A stretch of DNA of 64,000 nt from Diphasiastrum complanatum (GCA_029204225.1 CM055102.1:12317939-12381938); one strand, 5' to 3'; counted from the stretch's first letter, positions 34,303 to 47,289 are shown. The notes: generated by a model not told the origin, from the letters alone. Program-made: numbers and translations.

Positions 34303-34743
34303 TGTTTTAAGTGTGGTTGTTGCTTTGATACCACTCCTATCAGAGAAAAATAATTTGTTCTAACCACTAGTAGGATCATGGATTACTTGGAGAATGGAGT
34401 TACGAACAATCTTTGTGTGTGAAATCAGATTATCAGGTAGGAGTCATAGATTGCCATGAAAGAAAGATTGCAAAAACAACTAGGTGTCTAAGACAACCAT
34501 GAATCCTCTATTGCTAATAACTTGACATGAAGAGAGTGTAGAATCAATTCAAGCGTCAGAGACAGCCATACACATCTCTTCTTAATAGTATTTGTGTGAA
34601 AGGAGCGAGCAAGAATGCAATGAAGTAAAACAATAGCGAATCTGTATATTAAGTTGTAAATACAACGATCAGACCACAATACAATTGCGTTGGTAAGCAC
34701 ATGATTCTACTAACAGATTCAAGACAATTACTAAAGTTTTGAA

Positions 34744-34906
<163 letters not shown>

Positions 34907-35219
34907 ATCACTAACTCTGAGGAGTCAGCTATTGATAAGAGGATGTTCTCCGCTATCTAAGATTACGAATCTGTCTCTTCTTTTCATCTCGTTTTCATTC
35001 GCTCAATTACATGTATATATACATATCAGCTGAAAAGATCTTGTACTAACTTAACTTTACAATTACAAGATTGATTAACGACTGTAAAACTGATTAGAGG
35101 ATCAGTTTGTTGATAAAGCGTGAAGGCTTTCAGGTCTAATAGTGAAACTTTGTATATTTCTAACAGACTGGAAATGCGACACTCCTTGGCCTTTTGGTCG
35201 TTGCCTTTACTTGAGGACA

Positions 35220-35345
35220 GTCTTCAAGTTTGGAAGACACCTTCAACATTTGAGAAGACACCTTCGGCATTTGGAAGACACCTTCGGCATTTTTGGAAGA
35301 CACCTTCGGCATTTGGAAGACACCTTCGGCATTTGAAGGACAAGT
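35220..35345. repeat. 21-24 bp minisatellite, five copies
   Basis: Repeats of GGAAGACACCTTCGGCATTT with minor changes and T-length variation. Confidence 0.92.
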
Positions 35346-35379
35346 GTCACCTATCCAAAAAATCGTGTAAAAACACAAT

Positions 35380-35600
35380 GTGAGGTTTTTCGTCTTTTTT
35401 GCCTGTTGAAAACTGCATGTAAAAATGTAGTGTCGTATTTTTCGCCCTAATTGTCACCTGTCAAAAACTCCGTGTAAAAACACAGTGTCGAGTTTTTTCG
35501 CATTTTTTGGATGTTGAAAACTTAGTGTAAAAACACAGTGTCGGGTTTTTCACATTTTTGGTCTATGCAAAACTGCGAGTAAAAAACCAGACTATAGCGA
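35380..35600. repeat. About 65-75 bp tandem repeat
   Basis: Three to four diverged units containing GTGTAAAAACACAGTGTCGG followed by GTTTTTCGCATTTTT. This resembles the reverse complement of the 80-bp units at 10.9-11.1 kb. Confidence 0.75.
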
Positions 35601-35739
35601 CAATTAGTTCAAAAATACAGACTGTTTAAAAATAGTCCACTTTCTGTAAATTACATTTGAGAGAGTAAAAATCAGAGAAGGAAAGAAGGTTGTTGGGAGG
35701 AGTAGGAGTTAGATTAAATTCCAACACTCTCTCTTAAGC

Positions 35740-37290
35740 TAACTACTATGAATCTAACCTGCAATTGAGATTTAACATACCTACTAAAGTAGAATGCTTA
35801 TCTCTAGACAATGGCTTTGTCAAAATACCAGCCAACATACTGTCTGTATGATAGTAACTTAGTACAACATCTTTACTCTAAACTTTCTCTCTAAGAAAAT
35901 GGAATTGAACTTCTATATGCTTAGTTCTATTATGAGTTCGTGGTTCAGAGATAGAGCTATGCAGCTCTGATTGTCGCACTGGAGTATTGTTGGACTGATT
36001 TGTGGGGATTGTAGGTCCTGCAGTAGCCTCCTTAGCCAGATTATCTCCTTCATTGTTGATGTAGCTGCAACATATTCAGATTTTGTGGAGGACAGAGAAA
36101 TGCATTTCTGCTTTCTGCTGTTCCATGAGATGGGTCCTCCTGCAAGAAAACAAATGTAGCCTGATGTGAATTTTCGGATATCCACATCTCTTGTCCAATC
36201 TGAATCTGAATAAGTGGTCAGTGTAAGTGCAGCTTCTGTTTTGCCATTATAGCTCAAAGCATAGTGCTTTGTAACTTGAATGTACCTCATTATTCTTTGC
36301 AAAGCTTTTCAGTGCTGTAGGCTTGGAATACCTGCACATTTCTTGCTGATCTGTTTGAGTTTTGGGGCACATGTCTTTGGACAGCTTATAAGCTCATGGA
36401 TCCATAGGTGTGTCTATGGGCTTGCAGTCCTCCATGCCATATCTGGAAAGTACATTAGTCAAGTAGGATTCTTGGCTTATAGTTATCCTTTTGCCTACGC
36501 GATCTCTGCTGATCTCCATACCCGGGAAGGTAATGGACTGGGCCTAAATCAGTCATCTCAAACTTTGACAAAAGCAAAGATTTGGTTTCCTGTAATAACT
36601 GACTTGAATTGTTGATAATCAAATAATCATCAATGTATAATGCCATTATGACATAGCTTGACCCTTTACGCCTAAGATATACATTGCAGTCTACAAAGCA
36701 AGAAGTAAAATTGTGCTGCAACAAGAAGTGATTAATGCTCTGGGAGCTTGCTTAAGGCCATATAAGTCCTTATGAAATTTACATATCAGATACTCCTTGC
36801 CTTGAAGGATGTAACCTTCTAGTTGATAGATGAATATCTCTTTTATGTAAATATTCGTGTAGGAATGTCATCTGGATGTCCATCTAGTGAATGTCCAGAT
36901 CTTCTTTAGCAGCTAAAGCCAGTAAGGTACGAATAGACTGATGCTTTACCACTAGACTAAAGGTCTCAATGTAGTCTATCCCATATACTTGTTCAAAGCC
37001 TTTAACCACCAGTCTAGCTTTCCATTTGGCTATAGCTTTAACTTAAAGATCCACTCGGAGTCAATAGGTTTTACACCAGTAGGAGGATTGACAAGACTCT
37101 AGGTCTTGTTCTTCATTAGAGACTGATACTCAGCATCCATGGTAGCCTTCCAATTGTCTGCATCGGACATTGACAGAGCTTCTGCAACTATGGCAAGTTC
37201 ATCGTGGCTGATGAACGCCTGAGGAACAAAATGATCAGGTTGTTGTCATTGTCTTCTAGACCTTCGAGCTGCAGATGCTTGAGTAGATGA
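35740..37290 (-). pseudogene. Copia pol fragment 1 (RT-RNase H)
   Basis: From 37290 down: FVPQAFISHDELAIVAEALS and DNWKATMDAEYQSLM (start of RT region), decayed RT, ALYIDDYLIINNSSQ (YxDD, about 36630), SKFEMTDLGPVHYL, a disrupted middle, then frame 36302-35913 with RNase H (YSDSDWTRDVDIRKFTSG, SSTKSEYVAA, QCDNQSCIAL). Many stops and frameshifts. It ends at the polypurine tract next to the long LTR. Confidence 0.8.
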
Positions 37291-37330
37291 TTCTCCTTGG
37301 TGAATGACATGGATAATAGCATCTTCCAAC

Positions 37331-39392
37331 AGTCTCCCTTAAGGTCACGGTTGGTGCCTTGGTATCTTCGTCAAGTTCAGCATGCTAAAGAACTTTTGAT
37401 GCTTGATCCTGGGAAGTGCTTTGGTGAAGACGTCTGCGACCATTTATGTTGTGGAGCAGTATTGAAGGATCACTTGCCCAGAAAACTCTTTCTCCCATAT
37501 GAAACAATACTAGATTTCTATGTGCTTGGATTTGCCATGAAATCTGGGATTCAGTGATAGTGAAATACAACTCAAGTTGTCATATGGAATGGTGGTAGCA
37601 TTGAATTGAGTGTGATGTAAGTCGTGAAGTAATAACCTAATCCATATAGCTTCTTCTGAAGCTTGACAACCTGCGATGTACTCTGTCTCTGTCGAGGAAA
37701 GTGCAACTGATTTTTGTTTCCTTGAGTTCCACGAAATCGGTCCCCCTACCAAATAGGAACAAAATCCGGAGGTAGGTTTTTTGGTAGAGACTGTTCCTCC
37801 CCAATCTGAGTTGGAATAGCCTCGCAAGACAAGTGGGTTGATAACATTTCCATCATAACAAAGATCTAAAATTCTCTGAATATATCTCATCACTCTCTTT
37901 AGTGCTTTCCAATGAGAGATCTTGGGATTAGACATGAATTGACTTTATGAGCTAACAATGTATGCTAAATCTGGTCTAGTACACAACATTGTATATATTA
38001 GAGATCCGATTAGTGAATGATAAGGGTACTTCGCTAAGTCGAGTACTTCACTATCAGTCTCAGCACAAGAAGGTTTAGTCAATACTATACTTGGATCCAT
38101 TGGAGTATCAATTGGTTTGCAATCAGACATATGAAATGTTTTTAAAATTCCTTTTAGATATGTCTGCGAACTAAGATAGATCTTCTTCTGAAGCCTATTT
38201 CTAGTAATGTGAATTCCTAGCAAAGAATGAACAGCTCCTTAATCAGTCATGTCAAATTCCTTTGACAGGTCACTCTTAGTAGTGTGCAGAGGAGAAGTGT
38301 CATCAGACAAAATAAATACATCATCTATGTAAAGAGCTATGTGAACTGAATTGGTACCTATATGCTTTGAATAAATATTACAGTCAGCTGAATTGCTTGC
38401 AAATCCCAATTGAATGAGATAAGAGTTGATTCTATCAAACCATGCTCTTGCGGCCTGTTTCTGACCGTAGATTGCTTTGTGCAGCTTGCACACTTTGTGT
38501 TCTTGGCCTTTGACTTTGAATCCATCCGGTTGGAAAGTGTACAACTCCTCTTCAACATTGCTGTTGAGAAATGTTGTCTTGACATCCATTTGGTGCATTT
38601 TGAGGTCTTCCGCGGCTGCTAACGCAATCAAAATCCTGATTGATTGCATCTTGATGACATGACTAAAAACTTCTTGGTAATCTACTCCTTGGACTTGAGT
38701 GAATCCCTTAGCCACCAACCATGCTTTCCATTTAGCAATGGAACCATCAGAGTTGATCTTCTTCTTGAAGATCCACTTGTTGTTGATAACTCTCTTGTGA
38801 GTGGGAAAGTCGACCAGTGTCCAGGTCTGATTCATCAAAAGTGAGTTATACTCGCTTTCCATAGATTCTTGCCACTTCACATCATCCTTGGACTTAATTT
38901 CTTCGGCTATGCTCTCTGGTTCTTCAGATGAAGTCTAGATTGATTGAGATGTATACCTCTCAGGGATTGTTCGAGTCCGTGAGGATCTGCGGACATTGGA
39001 TTGACCAAGATGCGCTAATTCTTCTTCTTGAACTTCTCCAGATCTGCTCAAGCTTGCTTGATCTGGTCTGGTGACAAGTACTGTCTATTGTTCAGTTTCT
39101 ATAGCTGTAGCTATAGGTTCTGTAGAAGAATCATCAACGTTGGAAGTTTGAATTCTACGTAGAATAGATGAAAAAATATAGCATCATCTATCAATGGCTG
39201 TTTGAAATTATAATATACATGTTCTTGAAGTATTACATCCCTAGAGACAAACACTACATTGATGGATAGATCATAAACTTTATAAGCTTTATATTCGTCA
39301 GGACAACCAATGAAAACCATGTAGAACATTGTAAATATTGTGTATAATTGGGTTCCACACATGTAAGGCCAAGATGCCACGTGGAAAACCAC
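37331..39392 (-). pseudogene. Copia pol fragment 2 (integrase end-RT-RNase H)
   Basis: Starts at about 39315 with the integrase C-terminal FIGCPDEYKAYKVYDL and VFVSRDVILQE, then a linker. Frame 38880-38239 is a nearly complete RT first half (WIFKKKINSDGSIAKWKAWL, VDYQEVFSHV, AIYGQKQAARAWFDRI, ALYIDDVFIL). 38223-37945 (LIGSLIYTMLCTRPDLAYI) and 37935-37510 (YSNSDWGGTVSTKKPTSGF, SSTETEYIAG) carry the RT end and RNase H. It ends at polypurine AAGGGAGAC and an LTR start TGTTGGAAGATGC (about 37330), of which only about 35 bp remain before pol fragment 1. The extreme start is cut by LTR-B. Confidence 0.88.
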
Positions 39393-39972
39393 TCCTAATG
39401 TAGGTTAGGTCAACTCAAGGGAGTTGGTCATGTCTATTTGGTGGTCATCCCTACTTAATAGGACCTACACCTAAGTTTAAGGTGAAAATTTGACCAACTA
39501 GCTACCTACCAAGCATAACTCTAGGATCTAGGCTAGGGTTTCATTTTAGGGCAAGAAGAGTGAGTTAACTTCCTTATTACATGCTGGAAATCCACCTAAC
39601 TTCAAGAAGGAAGTCGAATTGCTATGTATTCCAAGCTCCCATAGTGAGAATATAGAATATTTTTGGAGCTCATTGGCAATCTCAAGCTAGTTCACTATGT
39701 ACATTGAGTTTTTGTGATCCAAATGAAACCAAATCAATTTATACTTGTTTCTCAGTTTGAATGCCGTACTATAGGCTGTATTACACATGTGTGGGCTCAT
39801 ATTCAAATGTTTATCAATGCTTTTGATTGTTAATGCTTGTTGTTTGTCAAATTGCCAATCTAGATCAACTTTTTTGTGTCTAGTTTTTTGATAGATTGTT
39901 AAGCAAGCATCCAATCACTCTTGTGGATCTTTTGTAGATCCATTTATGGTCCTAAAGTACAGTACTTTCACA
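39315..39972 (+). repeat. Copia-B 5' LTR, truncated at its start
   Basis: Matches 45615-46276 (AACCATGTAGAA ... GTACAGTACTTT) and ends in CA directly before TGGTATCAGAGCC. The first 30 or so bp of the full LTR-B are missing at the junction with the minus-strand integrase fragment. Confidence 0.85.
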
Positions 39973-39985
39973 TGGTATCAGAGCC
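39973..39985 (+). other. Copia-B primer-binding site
   Basis: TGGTATCAGAGCC, perfect plant initiator-Met type, flush with the LTR end. Confidence 0.92.
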
Positions 39986-40399
39986 AAGTACAAGAGCATA
40001 AGCCATTGATCTAATGCAAATCCATTTTTAGCAAGTTTTGGTGCTAAAAACTAGTATTGAGAGGGCAAGCTAGAATCTTGATTTTGGTGAGGAGATTTGA
40101 TCTCAAACTTGGTAGGGGTCCAAATCTGTACTGTCCACATGTGTGAGCACCTCTGAACCTGCATTTAATGCATGGTATTCATTTGATCCAAAGAAATTCA
40201 ATTTCTGAGCCTTTGATGTAATTTTTGGTGAAAATCTTAGGATAAGCTACCAAGATTGAGTGCCACTGATTAGATTTGACATAGGGTCATGAAATCTAAT
40301 TAATCTAGGCTAAAATCAAGTCCTCTAAACTTGTTTTACAGGTCTTGAAAGTACATCAAAAAGTGTGAGGGAGATTTAGTAACGTTATTGTCCAAAAAT

Positions 40400-40910
40400 A
40401 GCCAAAATTGGCATGATTTGATTGTAAGTAGATTTCACATCATCTTATTTTCATTCCAACTTTGTGAGTAAGTGCTAGAACTGAGATTATAAGTCCATTT
40501 GTTGGATTAGAAATCCAATTTGAGTGAAACACTACAAGAGAGAGACCTTAGTGAGTTTCTAGAGACAATCAAATCCATTTATTGGCAAGATTTGTTTGAA
40601 AGTAGTTTTCACTTCATCTTATCTTCATTCAAGCTTTGTGAGGGAGTGATAGAACTGTGATCATAAGTCCATCTGTTGGATTCAAAATCTAATTTGAGTG
40701 AAACACTACAAGAGAGAGACCTTAGTGAGCTTCTAGAGACAATCAACTCCATTTATTGGCAAGATTTGTTTGAAAGTAGTTTTCACTTCATCTTATCTTC
40801 ATTCAAGCTTTGTGAGGGAGTGATAGAACTGTGATCATAAGTCCATTTGTTGGATTAGAAATCAATTTTGAGTGAAACACTGCAAGTGTGAGACCTTTGT
40901 GAGTCTGCTA
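40400..40910. repeat. 174-bp tandem triplication in Copia-B leader
   Basis: Units share CCATTTATTGGCAAGATTTG (40575 and 40749), TTTTCACTTCATCTTATCTT and TTGAGTGAAACACTACAAGA. The first copy is more diverged, the last two nearly identical. Confidence 0.88.
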
Positions 40911-42290
40911 GTGAGAGATTAAACTCTACAAATTATGCTACTTGGAAGGTTAGGATGGAGTCACTCTTAGTGCTCCAAGACCTTTATGAGTTCTTGATTG
41001 AGGATGAAGATGAACCTCTAGGTCCATAGGAGTTAGCTAGATACAAGAAGAGATCTAGGCTTGCACTTCATTGTGTGAAGATGAATGTGAGCAATGATTT
41101 GTTGAGAGAAGTATCAGCATGTACTAGTGCTAAAGAGGCTTGGGAGTCTTTAAAATCAATCTATGAATCTAGTAACACTTCAAGAGTTCTCACACTTAGG
41201 AATCAGATACTGCAAAGCATGAAGAGAAGTGAGGAAAGTGCATAGAATTAGGTACTTAGAATCAAGTCTCTAAATAGGGTGTTGGCTTCCACTGAAGAGA
41301 AAATTCAAGATGGAGAGCTTGTACAAATTGTTCTTAATGGTCTAGGAGATGACTTTGCAAATTTGGTCCAAAGTTTTGCCATCCAAGACACTTTGCAAAC
41401 TATAGAAAAACTTCATAGTGTAGGATGGTGATGAGAAAGCCAATTTCTCATTCAAGGGCAAAAAGAAGACCAATGAAAAGAAGAAACATCCAAAGGAGGC
41501 CAAAGAAGAGGATGATGCATCAAGCTCAAAGGACAAGTCAAAGCAAAGATGCTTCTTTTGTGAAAAGAAGGGGCATTATGCATCTGAATGCTACAAGAAG
41601 CTGAGAGCACAAGTGGAGGAGGAAAAACAAGAAAACCTTGCAAAGGAGGAGGAGGAAGGTGAAGAACTCCCACATGTCTTGTGAAAAGGACTTTTTCCCA
41701 ACCTTAGACTCATTCAATGATGCTAAAATGTTTGTCTTTACTGCAAGTGGTGAAGAGTGTAGGATAGATGGTATTGGTACCATTTCTTTGTATCTAGAAT
41801 TATCAATAAGTATGGATCTAGAAAATGTCCTTTATGTACCATCAATCACCAAGAATATGCTTAGTGTTGGTCTACTCTTAAAACGTGGTTTGGATGTCCA
41901 CTTTAAGCATGGTGTTTGTTTCATCTTGAAGAATGATGTTTGCATTGCAAAGGGATTTAAGCATGGAAGATTGTTTAAGTTGGAAGCTAGTGTTGCTTTT
42001 GAGAGGGTGAGCTTGGCAAAGGAGGATATCACTCAAGAGGAGATCTTGGCAAAGTGTGATCTTGCTTGCATTGAGGAGGAGCATCAAAAGGAGGAAGATC
42101 TTGAGGACCAGCCTCAAAGCATGAGAGTTCCAAGGGAGTCCTCAATGACAATGTATGAGTCATCAAATTGCATGCAAATTGTCCATTCAAGTGTGCATCT
42201 TGCAAGGGTGGTGAGCATTGGAGAGTCTACTATCTTTGAATACTTTTTGGAAAGTATTAGTAAACATGAGGTGACTTTTTTTACACGGAA
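40911..42290 (+). pseudogene. Copia-B gag-protease-pre-integrase fragment
   Basis: Decayed gag from about 40915 (YATWKVRMESLLVLQDLYEF-like, stops) through SAKEAWESLKSIYES at about 41120. A zinc knuckle CFFCEKKGHYASEC lies at 41548-41590. The 41638-42309 frame has EECRIDGIGTISLYL and LYVPSITKNMLSVGLLLKRG (end of protease, pre-integrase). The protease DSGA itself is gone. Coding stops in unrelated-looking sequence and meets a heptamer array. Confidence 0.8.
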
Positions 42291-42296
42291 GCCCCA

Positions 42297-43198
42297 CCCT
42301 AAACCCTAAATCTCAATCTTAAATCCTTGGTCCTTGGTCCTTGGACCTTAACTCTTAGCCCTTCACTCTTAACCCTTGGTCCATAACTCTTGGCCCTTAG
42401 CCCTTGGTCTTTGGCCCTTAGCACCTAGCTCTTGTCCCTTAGTCCTCAACCCTTGGCCACTAAAACTTAACTCCTGGCCCTTCACTCTTGACCCTTGGTC
42501 CTTATCGTCTCTCTCTCTCTCTCTCTTGGTCCTTAGTCCTTAGCCCTTAGCTTTTGTCCCTTAGTACTCAACCCTTGGCCATTGAAACTTAGCTCTTAGT
42601 GCCTTTTGTCTTGGCCCTTGGCCCTTAACCCTTGGTCCTTAATCCTTGTCCTTAAATCCTTGGCCCTTAGCCCTTGATCCTTGACCCTTGGTCCTTAGTC
42701 TTATTTCTTAGTGCTTAGCCCTTAGTCCTTAACCCTTGGCCATTGGCCCTTGGCTGGTAGCCCTTCGCTCTTAATACCTAGCTCTTGTCCCTTAGTCTTC
42801 AACCCTTGACCCTTGGCCATTAAAACTTAACTCTTGGTACCCTTGGTCCTTATTGTCTCTCTCTCTCTCTTGGCCCTTAGCCCTTAGCTTTTGTCAGGCT
42901 TAGTCCTCAACCCTTTGCCCTTGGCTATTGAAACTAAATCTTAGCGTCTTTTGTCTTGGCCCTTGGCCCTTGCCCTTGGTCCTTAATCCTTGTCTTTAAA
43001 TCCTTGGTCTTTAGCCCTTGATCCTTATCACTTGGCCCTTAGCACTTATCCCTTAGTGCTTATCCATTAGTCCTTAACCCTTGGCCATATTGGCCCTTTG
43101 CTCTTAACACCTAGCTCTTGTTCCTTAGTCCTCAACCCTTGGCCCTTGGCCACTAAAACTTAACTCTTGGCCCTTCACTCTTGACCCTTGGTCCTTAT
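42297..43198. repeat. Telomere-derived heptamer array (C-rich strand)
   Basis: Starts with CCCTAAACCCTAAA and continues in strict 7-bp steps such as CCTTGGT, CCTTAGC, TCTTAAC, CCTTGGC for about 900 bp, with two short CT tracts (42508-42526, 42854-42870). LTR-A starts exactly at its end (43199). Confidence 0.9.
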
Positions 43199-43812
43199 TG
43201 TCAAAATATTGAAAAATCTATCTAATGTTGTGAGTATGGGTCATAAAAAATGCCAAAGATGAACTGAGCTCTTTTGGCTTAGTAAAGACCCATCTTAGAA
43301 TAAAATATTCAAGGTAGGTAGAAGTAGAAACTTGAGCTACCATAGGAATTGCCATTTGTACTTTATATGCCACATTTAATGCATGAAAAAACTATGTGGC
43401 ACAATTAGACATAGTGAGGTGGCTTGGATAAGTCTAGATAGCTTGAGAGGTGGATCCACAACTCCCATTCAACTTCAAGTAGGAGAAGAGTCCATGGATC
43501 TATATATATGTGATGTACTCTCATTGAGAAGATGATGAAATTTGTGTGTAACGCAAATTTGGAGACAAGCTCTTTGTGGCCTCTCTCTCTCCACGAGTTT
43601 TGTACTTGCTATTTTCTCTCTCTAGCCGAGTAGAGGCATTTATGATGCTTTGTCTTATGTTTTGTTGACAGATCTTGCTTGTAACACAATAATATTGCTT
43701 GTATGATCAACTTTTCTATTGACAACCAATGCTAGTCTAATCTTTATGGTGTTATTGTGCTTAGGAGATAAAAAATACACGTGTAGGGCGTCCCACACGT
43801 TTGAATTCAGCA
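43199..43812 (+). repeat. Copia-A 5' LTR
   Basis: TGTCAAAATATTG ... GAATTCAGCA, 614 bp, followed at once by the primer-binding site. TATATATATG at about 43501 is a likely TATA box. Left flank is CTTAT. Confidence 0.92.
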
Positions 43813-43825
43813 TGGTATCAGAGCC
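43813..43825 (+). other. Copia-A primer-binding site
   Basis: TGGTATCAGAGCC, flush with LTR-A. Confidence 0.93.
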
Positions 43826-44569
43826 TACCTAAGTTTTACATGCAAACCTAATCAAAAAGTTTGCAGATCTGATCAAATTTCAAGCTAGGAATTGTCTAGA
43901 TTCTACCTTCTAGCTAGTTTGCAGTTTTCTTGTGATTCTGAGCTACAAACCACATTGAATGGGCCAGATCAGGTATTGTAGAGAATTTCAGGTGTTAGCA
44001 CGTGTGAAATCTGCCCATTTTCAGATTGGTGGTTCTCTCTCACCTCAGATCAAAATTTCAAGCAAATTAGCCCACTAGAAAACTAGAAATGTGTAGAATC
44101 TGATGCAATTTGAATCATGACAGTTGGATAAGCCAATCAGAAGTTATAAGCTTTTGAAGATTCGTAGGTAGGGTGCCTAGACCTGTGACAAATCGTGTGT
44201 ACATGTCATTTATTGCTTGAATGATCACAAAAATCATCCAGAAGCTACACAATCTCATCTATATGTGATTTAGACAAAACTTATAGGTTCTAAGCAAATT
44301 GTTTCATACAAATAGATTGTATTTGAGTCAGTTTGACATTTTTGAAATATTTCACACGTGTGAAATTCAGAGAACCATAACTTTTGCCATACTTCATCTT
44401 TTTTGATGATTCAAATCTTGTTTTAGAGAGATTGTCAAGCTAGTGAAATCTATCTCATAGTTTTTTGCTAAGTCTTACATAGGATTTGGTTCAGTACCCT
44501 TGATTGGTTTCTATAGTGAGAAGAAAAGCAATTCTTTCATCCATCTTTTTTTATTTCCATCATTCTTTA

Positions 44570-45575
44570 TGACTTCAATGGGTGTCTTTCTATTAGAAAC
44601 AAGTGAAAGATTGTCAACCTCCAATTACTCAATTTGGAAGGTTAGAATGGAATCTGTCTTAATACTACAAGATGTGATGGATATTGTACTTGGCATTGAA
44701 GAAGAACCACAAATTCCTCAAGAAATTCCAAAGTACAAAAAGAGAGCCAGGATGGCTCTGCATTATATTAAGATGAATGTTTGAAATGACATCTTAAGAG
44801 AAATTAGTGCTTGTATTAATGCCAAAGATGCTTGGGATACTCTCAAGTCTATCTATGAGGCAAAAATAATTCTAGACTTCTAACACTAAGAAACCAAATT
44901 TTTCAAAGTGTATAGAGAAGTGATGAATGTGCTTCAGCTTATGTAATGAGAGCTAAAGACCTCCATAGAGAATTGTCATGCATAGGAGACTCTATCAACC
45001 AAAATGAACTTGTTCAAGTCATACTTAATGGGTTAAAGGAGGAATATGACAACCTTGTTCAGAGTTATGCCATTAAGGAGGAGCTACCAAGTTTGGAAGC
45101 ACTCCAAAGTGTGCTCATTTTTTAAGAATCAAGACAAGAGTATGAACTCTTAAAAATGGAGAGATTGTCTCTCAACATTGATGGTAAAGCTCTCTTTACC
45201 AAAGACAAGCACAAGACAAGAAGTAAGAATCAACACCAATTCTCTTCAAGCAAGAACAATCTTATTTCCAAGGAGAAAGGAGATGAGGATGAGTCCTCTC
45301 AAGCTTCCACATCCAAGAAGAAAAAGAAAAACATCGTTTTTCTTTTGTGGCAAGAAGGGACATTATGCCACCAATTGCTTCAAGAAGAAGAGTCAATTCA
45401 AGCAAGCCAACATTTCTAATGAAGAGAAGGAAGATGCTCATGCAAGTGATGAAGAGAGATCTCTTATGGTATCAAGTTTTTCTTCATCACCTTTCAAGAA
45501 GGATGGTTCATGGTATATCGGCAGTGGAGCTCATTCATCTAGCAAGAGAGTTGTAAATAGATCAAGCTAAATTTG
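44570..45575 (+). pseudogene. Copia-A gag and truncated protease
   Basis: Gag begins near 44570 (MTSMGVFLLETSERLSTSNY, then SIWKVRMESVLILQDVMDIV), stops at 44782, and continues frame-shifted through NQNELVQVILNGLKEEY (about 45000). The zinc knuckle CGKKGHYATNCFKK is at about 45340. The protease motif reads WYIGSGAHSS, so the catalytic Asp of DSGA is Gly. All of integrase and RT is missing: the sequence jumps to a polypurine tract and LTR-B. Confidence 0.85.
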
Positions 45576-45583
45576 AGGAGGAG

Positions 45584-46276
45584 TGTGAAGAATTACCAAA
45601 AATTGGCAAATCTAGCTTGATCAAAAACCATGTAGAATTTTGTAAATATTGTGTATAATTGGGTTCCACACATTTAAGGCCAATATGCCACATGGAAACC
45701 CACTCCTAATGTAGGTTAGGTCAAGTCAAAAGAGCTAGTCATGTCTATTTGGTGGTCGTACCTACTTTATAGGACCTACACCTAAGTTTAAGGTGAAAAT
45801 TTGACCAATTAGCTACCTACCAAGCACAAATCTAGGATCTAGGCTAGGGTTTCATTTTAGGACAAGAAGAGTGAGTTAACTTCCTTATTACATGCTGGAA
45901 ATCCACTTAATTTCAAGAAGGAAGTCGAATCTGCTATGTATTCCAAGCTCCCATAGTGAGAAGATAGAATATTTTTGGAGCTCGTTGGCAATCTCAAGCT
46001 AGTTCACTATGTACATTGAGTTTTTGTGATCCAAATCAAACCAAATTAATTTCTTCTTGTTTCTCAGGTTGAAGGCCGTACTACAGCCTATAGTACACAC
46101 GTGTGGGCTCGGATTTCAATGATTTTGATTGTTAATGCTTGTTGTTTGTCAAATTGCCAATCTAGATCGACTTTTTTGTGTCTAGTTTTTTGATAGATTG
46201 TCAAGCAAGCATCCAATCACTCTTGTGGATATTTTGTAGATCTATTTATGGTCCTAAAGTACAGTACTTTTACACA
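45584..46276 (+). repeat. Copia-B LTR, full length
   Basis: Follows GAGGAGGAG; starts TGTGAAGAATTACC and ends TTTTACACA, 693 bp. It does not match the LTR-A at the other end of this unit, so the unit is a recombinant. Confidence 0.88.
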
Positions 46277-46508
46277 AGGGCCAATGGCCATGGGTTAGGG
46301 ACTAAGGGCTAAGCACTAAGAGATAAGAGCTAAGGGCCAAGGGTCACGGATCAAGGGCTAAGGGCCAAGGATTTAAGGACAAAAATTAAGGACCAAGGGT
46401 TAATGGCCAAAGGCCGAGACGAAAGGTGCTAAGAGTTAAGTTTCAATAGCCAAGGGCCGAGGGTTGGGGACTAAGGGACAAAAGCTAAGGGCAAAGGGCC
46501 AAGGACCA
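46277..46508. repeat. Heptamer array (G-rich strand)
   Basis: Same heptamer family as 42297-43198 but inverted (GGGCTAA, GGGCCAA, AGGACCA steps). It begins exactly at the LTR-B end and passes into a GA tract. Confidence 0.88.
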
Positions 46509-46675
<167 letters not shown>

Positions 46676-46679
46676 TAAG

Positions 46680-47289
46680 TGCTGAATTCACACATGTGGG
46701 ACGTCCTACACATGTATTTTTGATCTCCTAAACACAATAACACCATAAAGATCAGACTAGAATTGGTCGTCAATAGAAAAGCTGATCATACAAGCAATAT
46801 TATTGTGTTACAAGCAAGATCGATCAACAAAACATAAGACAAAGCATCATAAATGCCTCTACTTGGCTAGAGAGAGAAAATAGCAAGTACAAAACTCGTG
46901 GAGAGAGAGAGGGCACAAAGAGCTTGTCTCCAAATTTTCATTACACACAAATTTCATCATCTTCTCAATGAGAGTACATCACATATATATAGATCCATGG
47001 ACTCTTCTCCTACTTGAAGTTGAATTGGAGTTGTGGATCCACCTCTCAAGCTATCTAGACTTATCCAAGCCACTCACTATGTCTAATTGTGCCACATAGT
47101 CTTTTCATGCATTAAATGTGGCATGTAAAGTACAAATGGCAATTCCTATAGTAGCTCGAGTTTCTACTTCTACCTACCTTGAATATTTTATTCAAAGATG
47201 GGTCTTTACTAAGCCAAAAGAGCTCAATTCATCTTTGGCATTTTTTTAGGACCCATACAACATTACATAGATTTTTCAATATTTTGACA
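46680..47289 (-). repeat. Copia-A 3' LTR, minus orientation
   Basis: Minus orientation, TGTCAAAATATTG (47289) to GAATTCAGCA (46680), 610 bp, preceded by polypurine TTAGGAGGAG. Beyond its end the minus strand reads CTTATCGC and then CT repeats. Confidence 0.92.

Noticed and set aside
42297-42310. Chromosome end or telomere
   Set aside because: Only two perfect CCCTAAA units occur, and the array is internal and flanked by retrotransposons on both sides.
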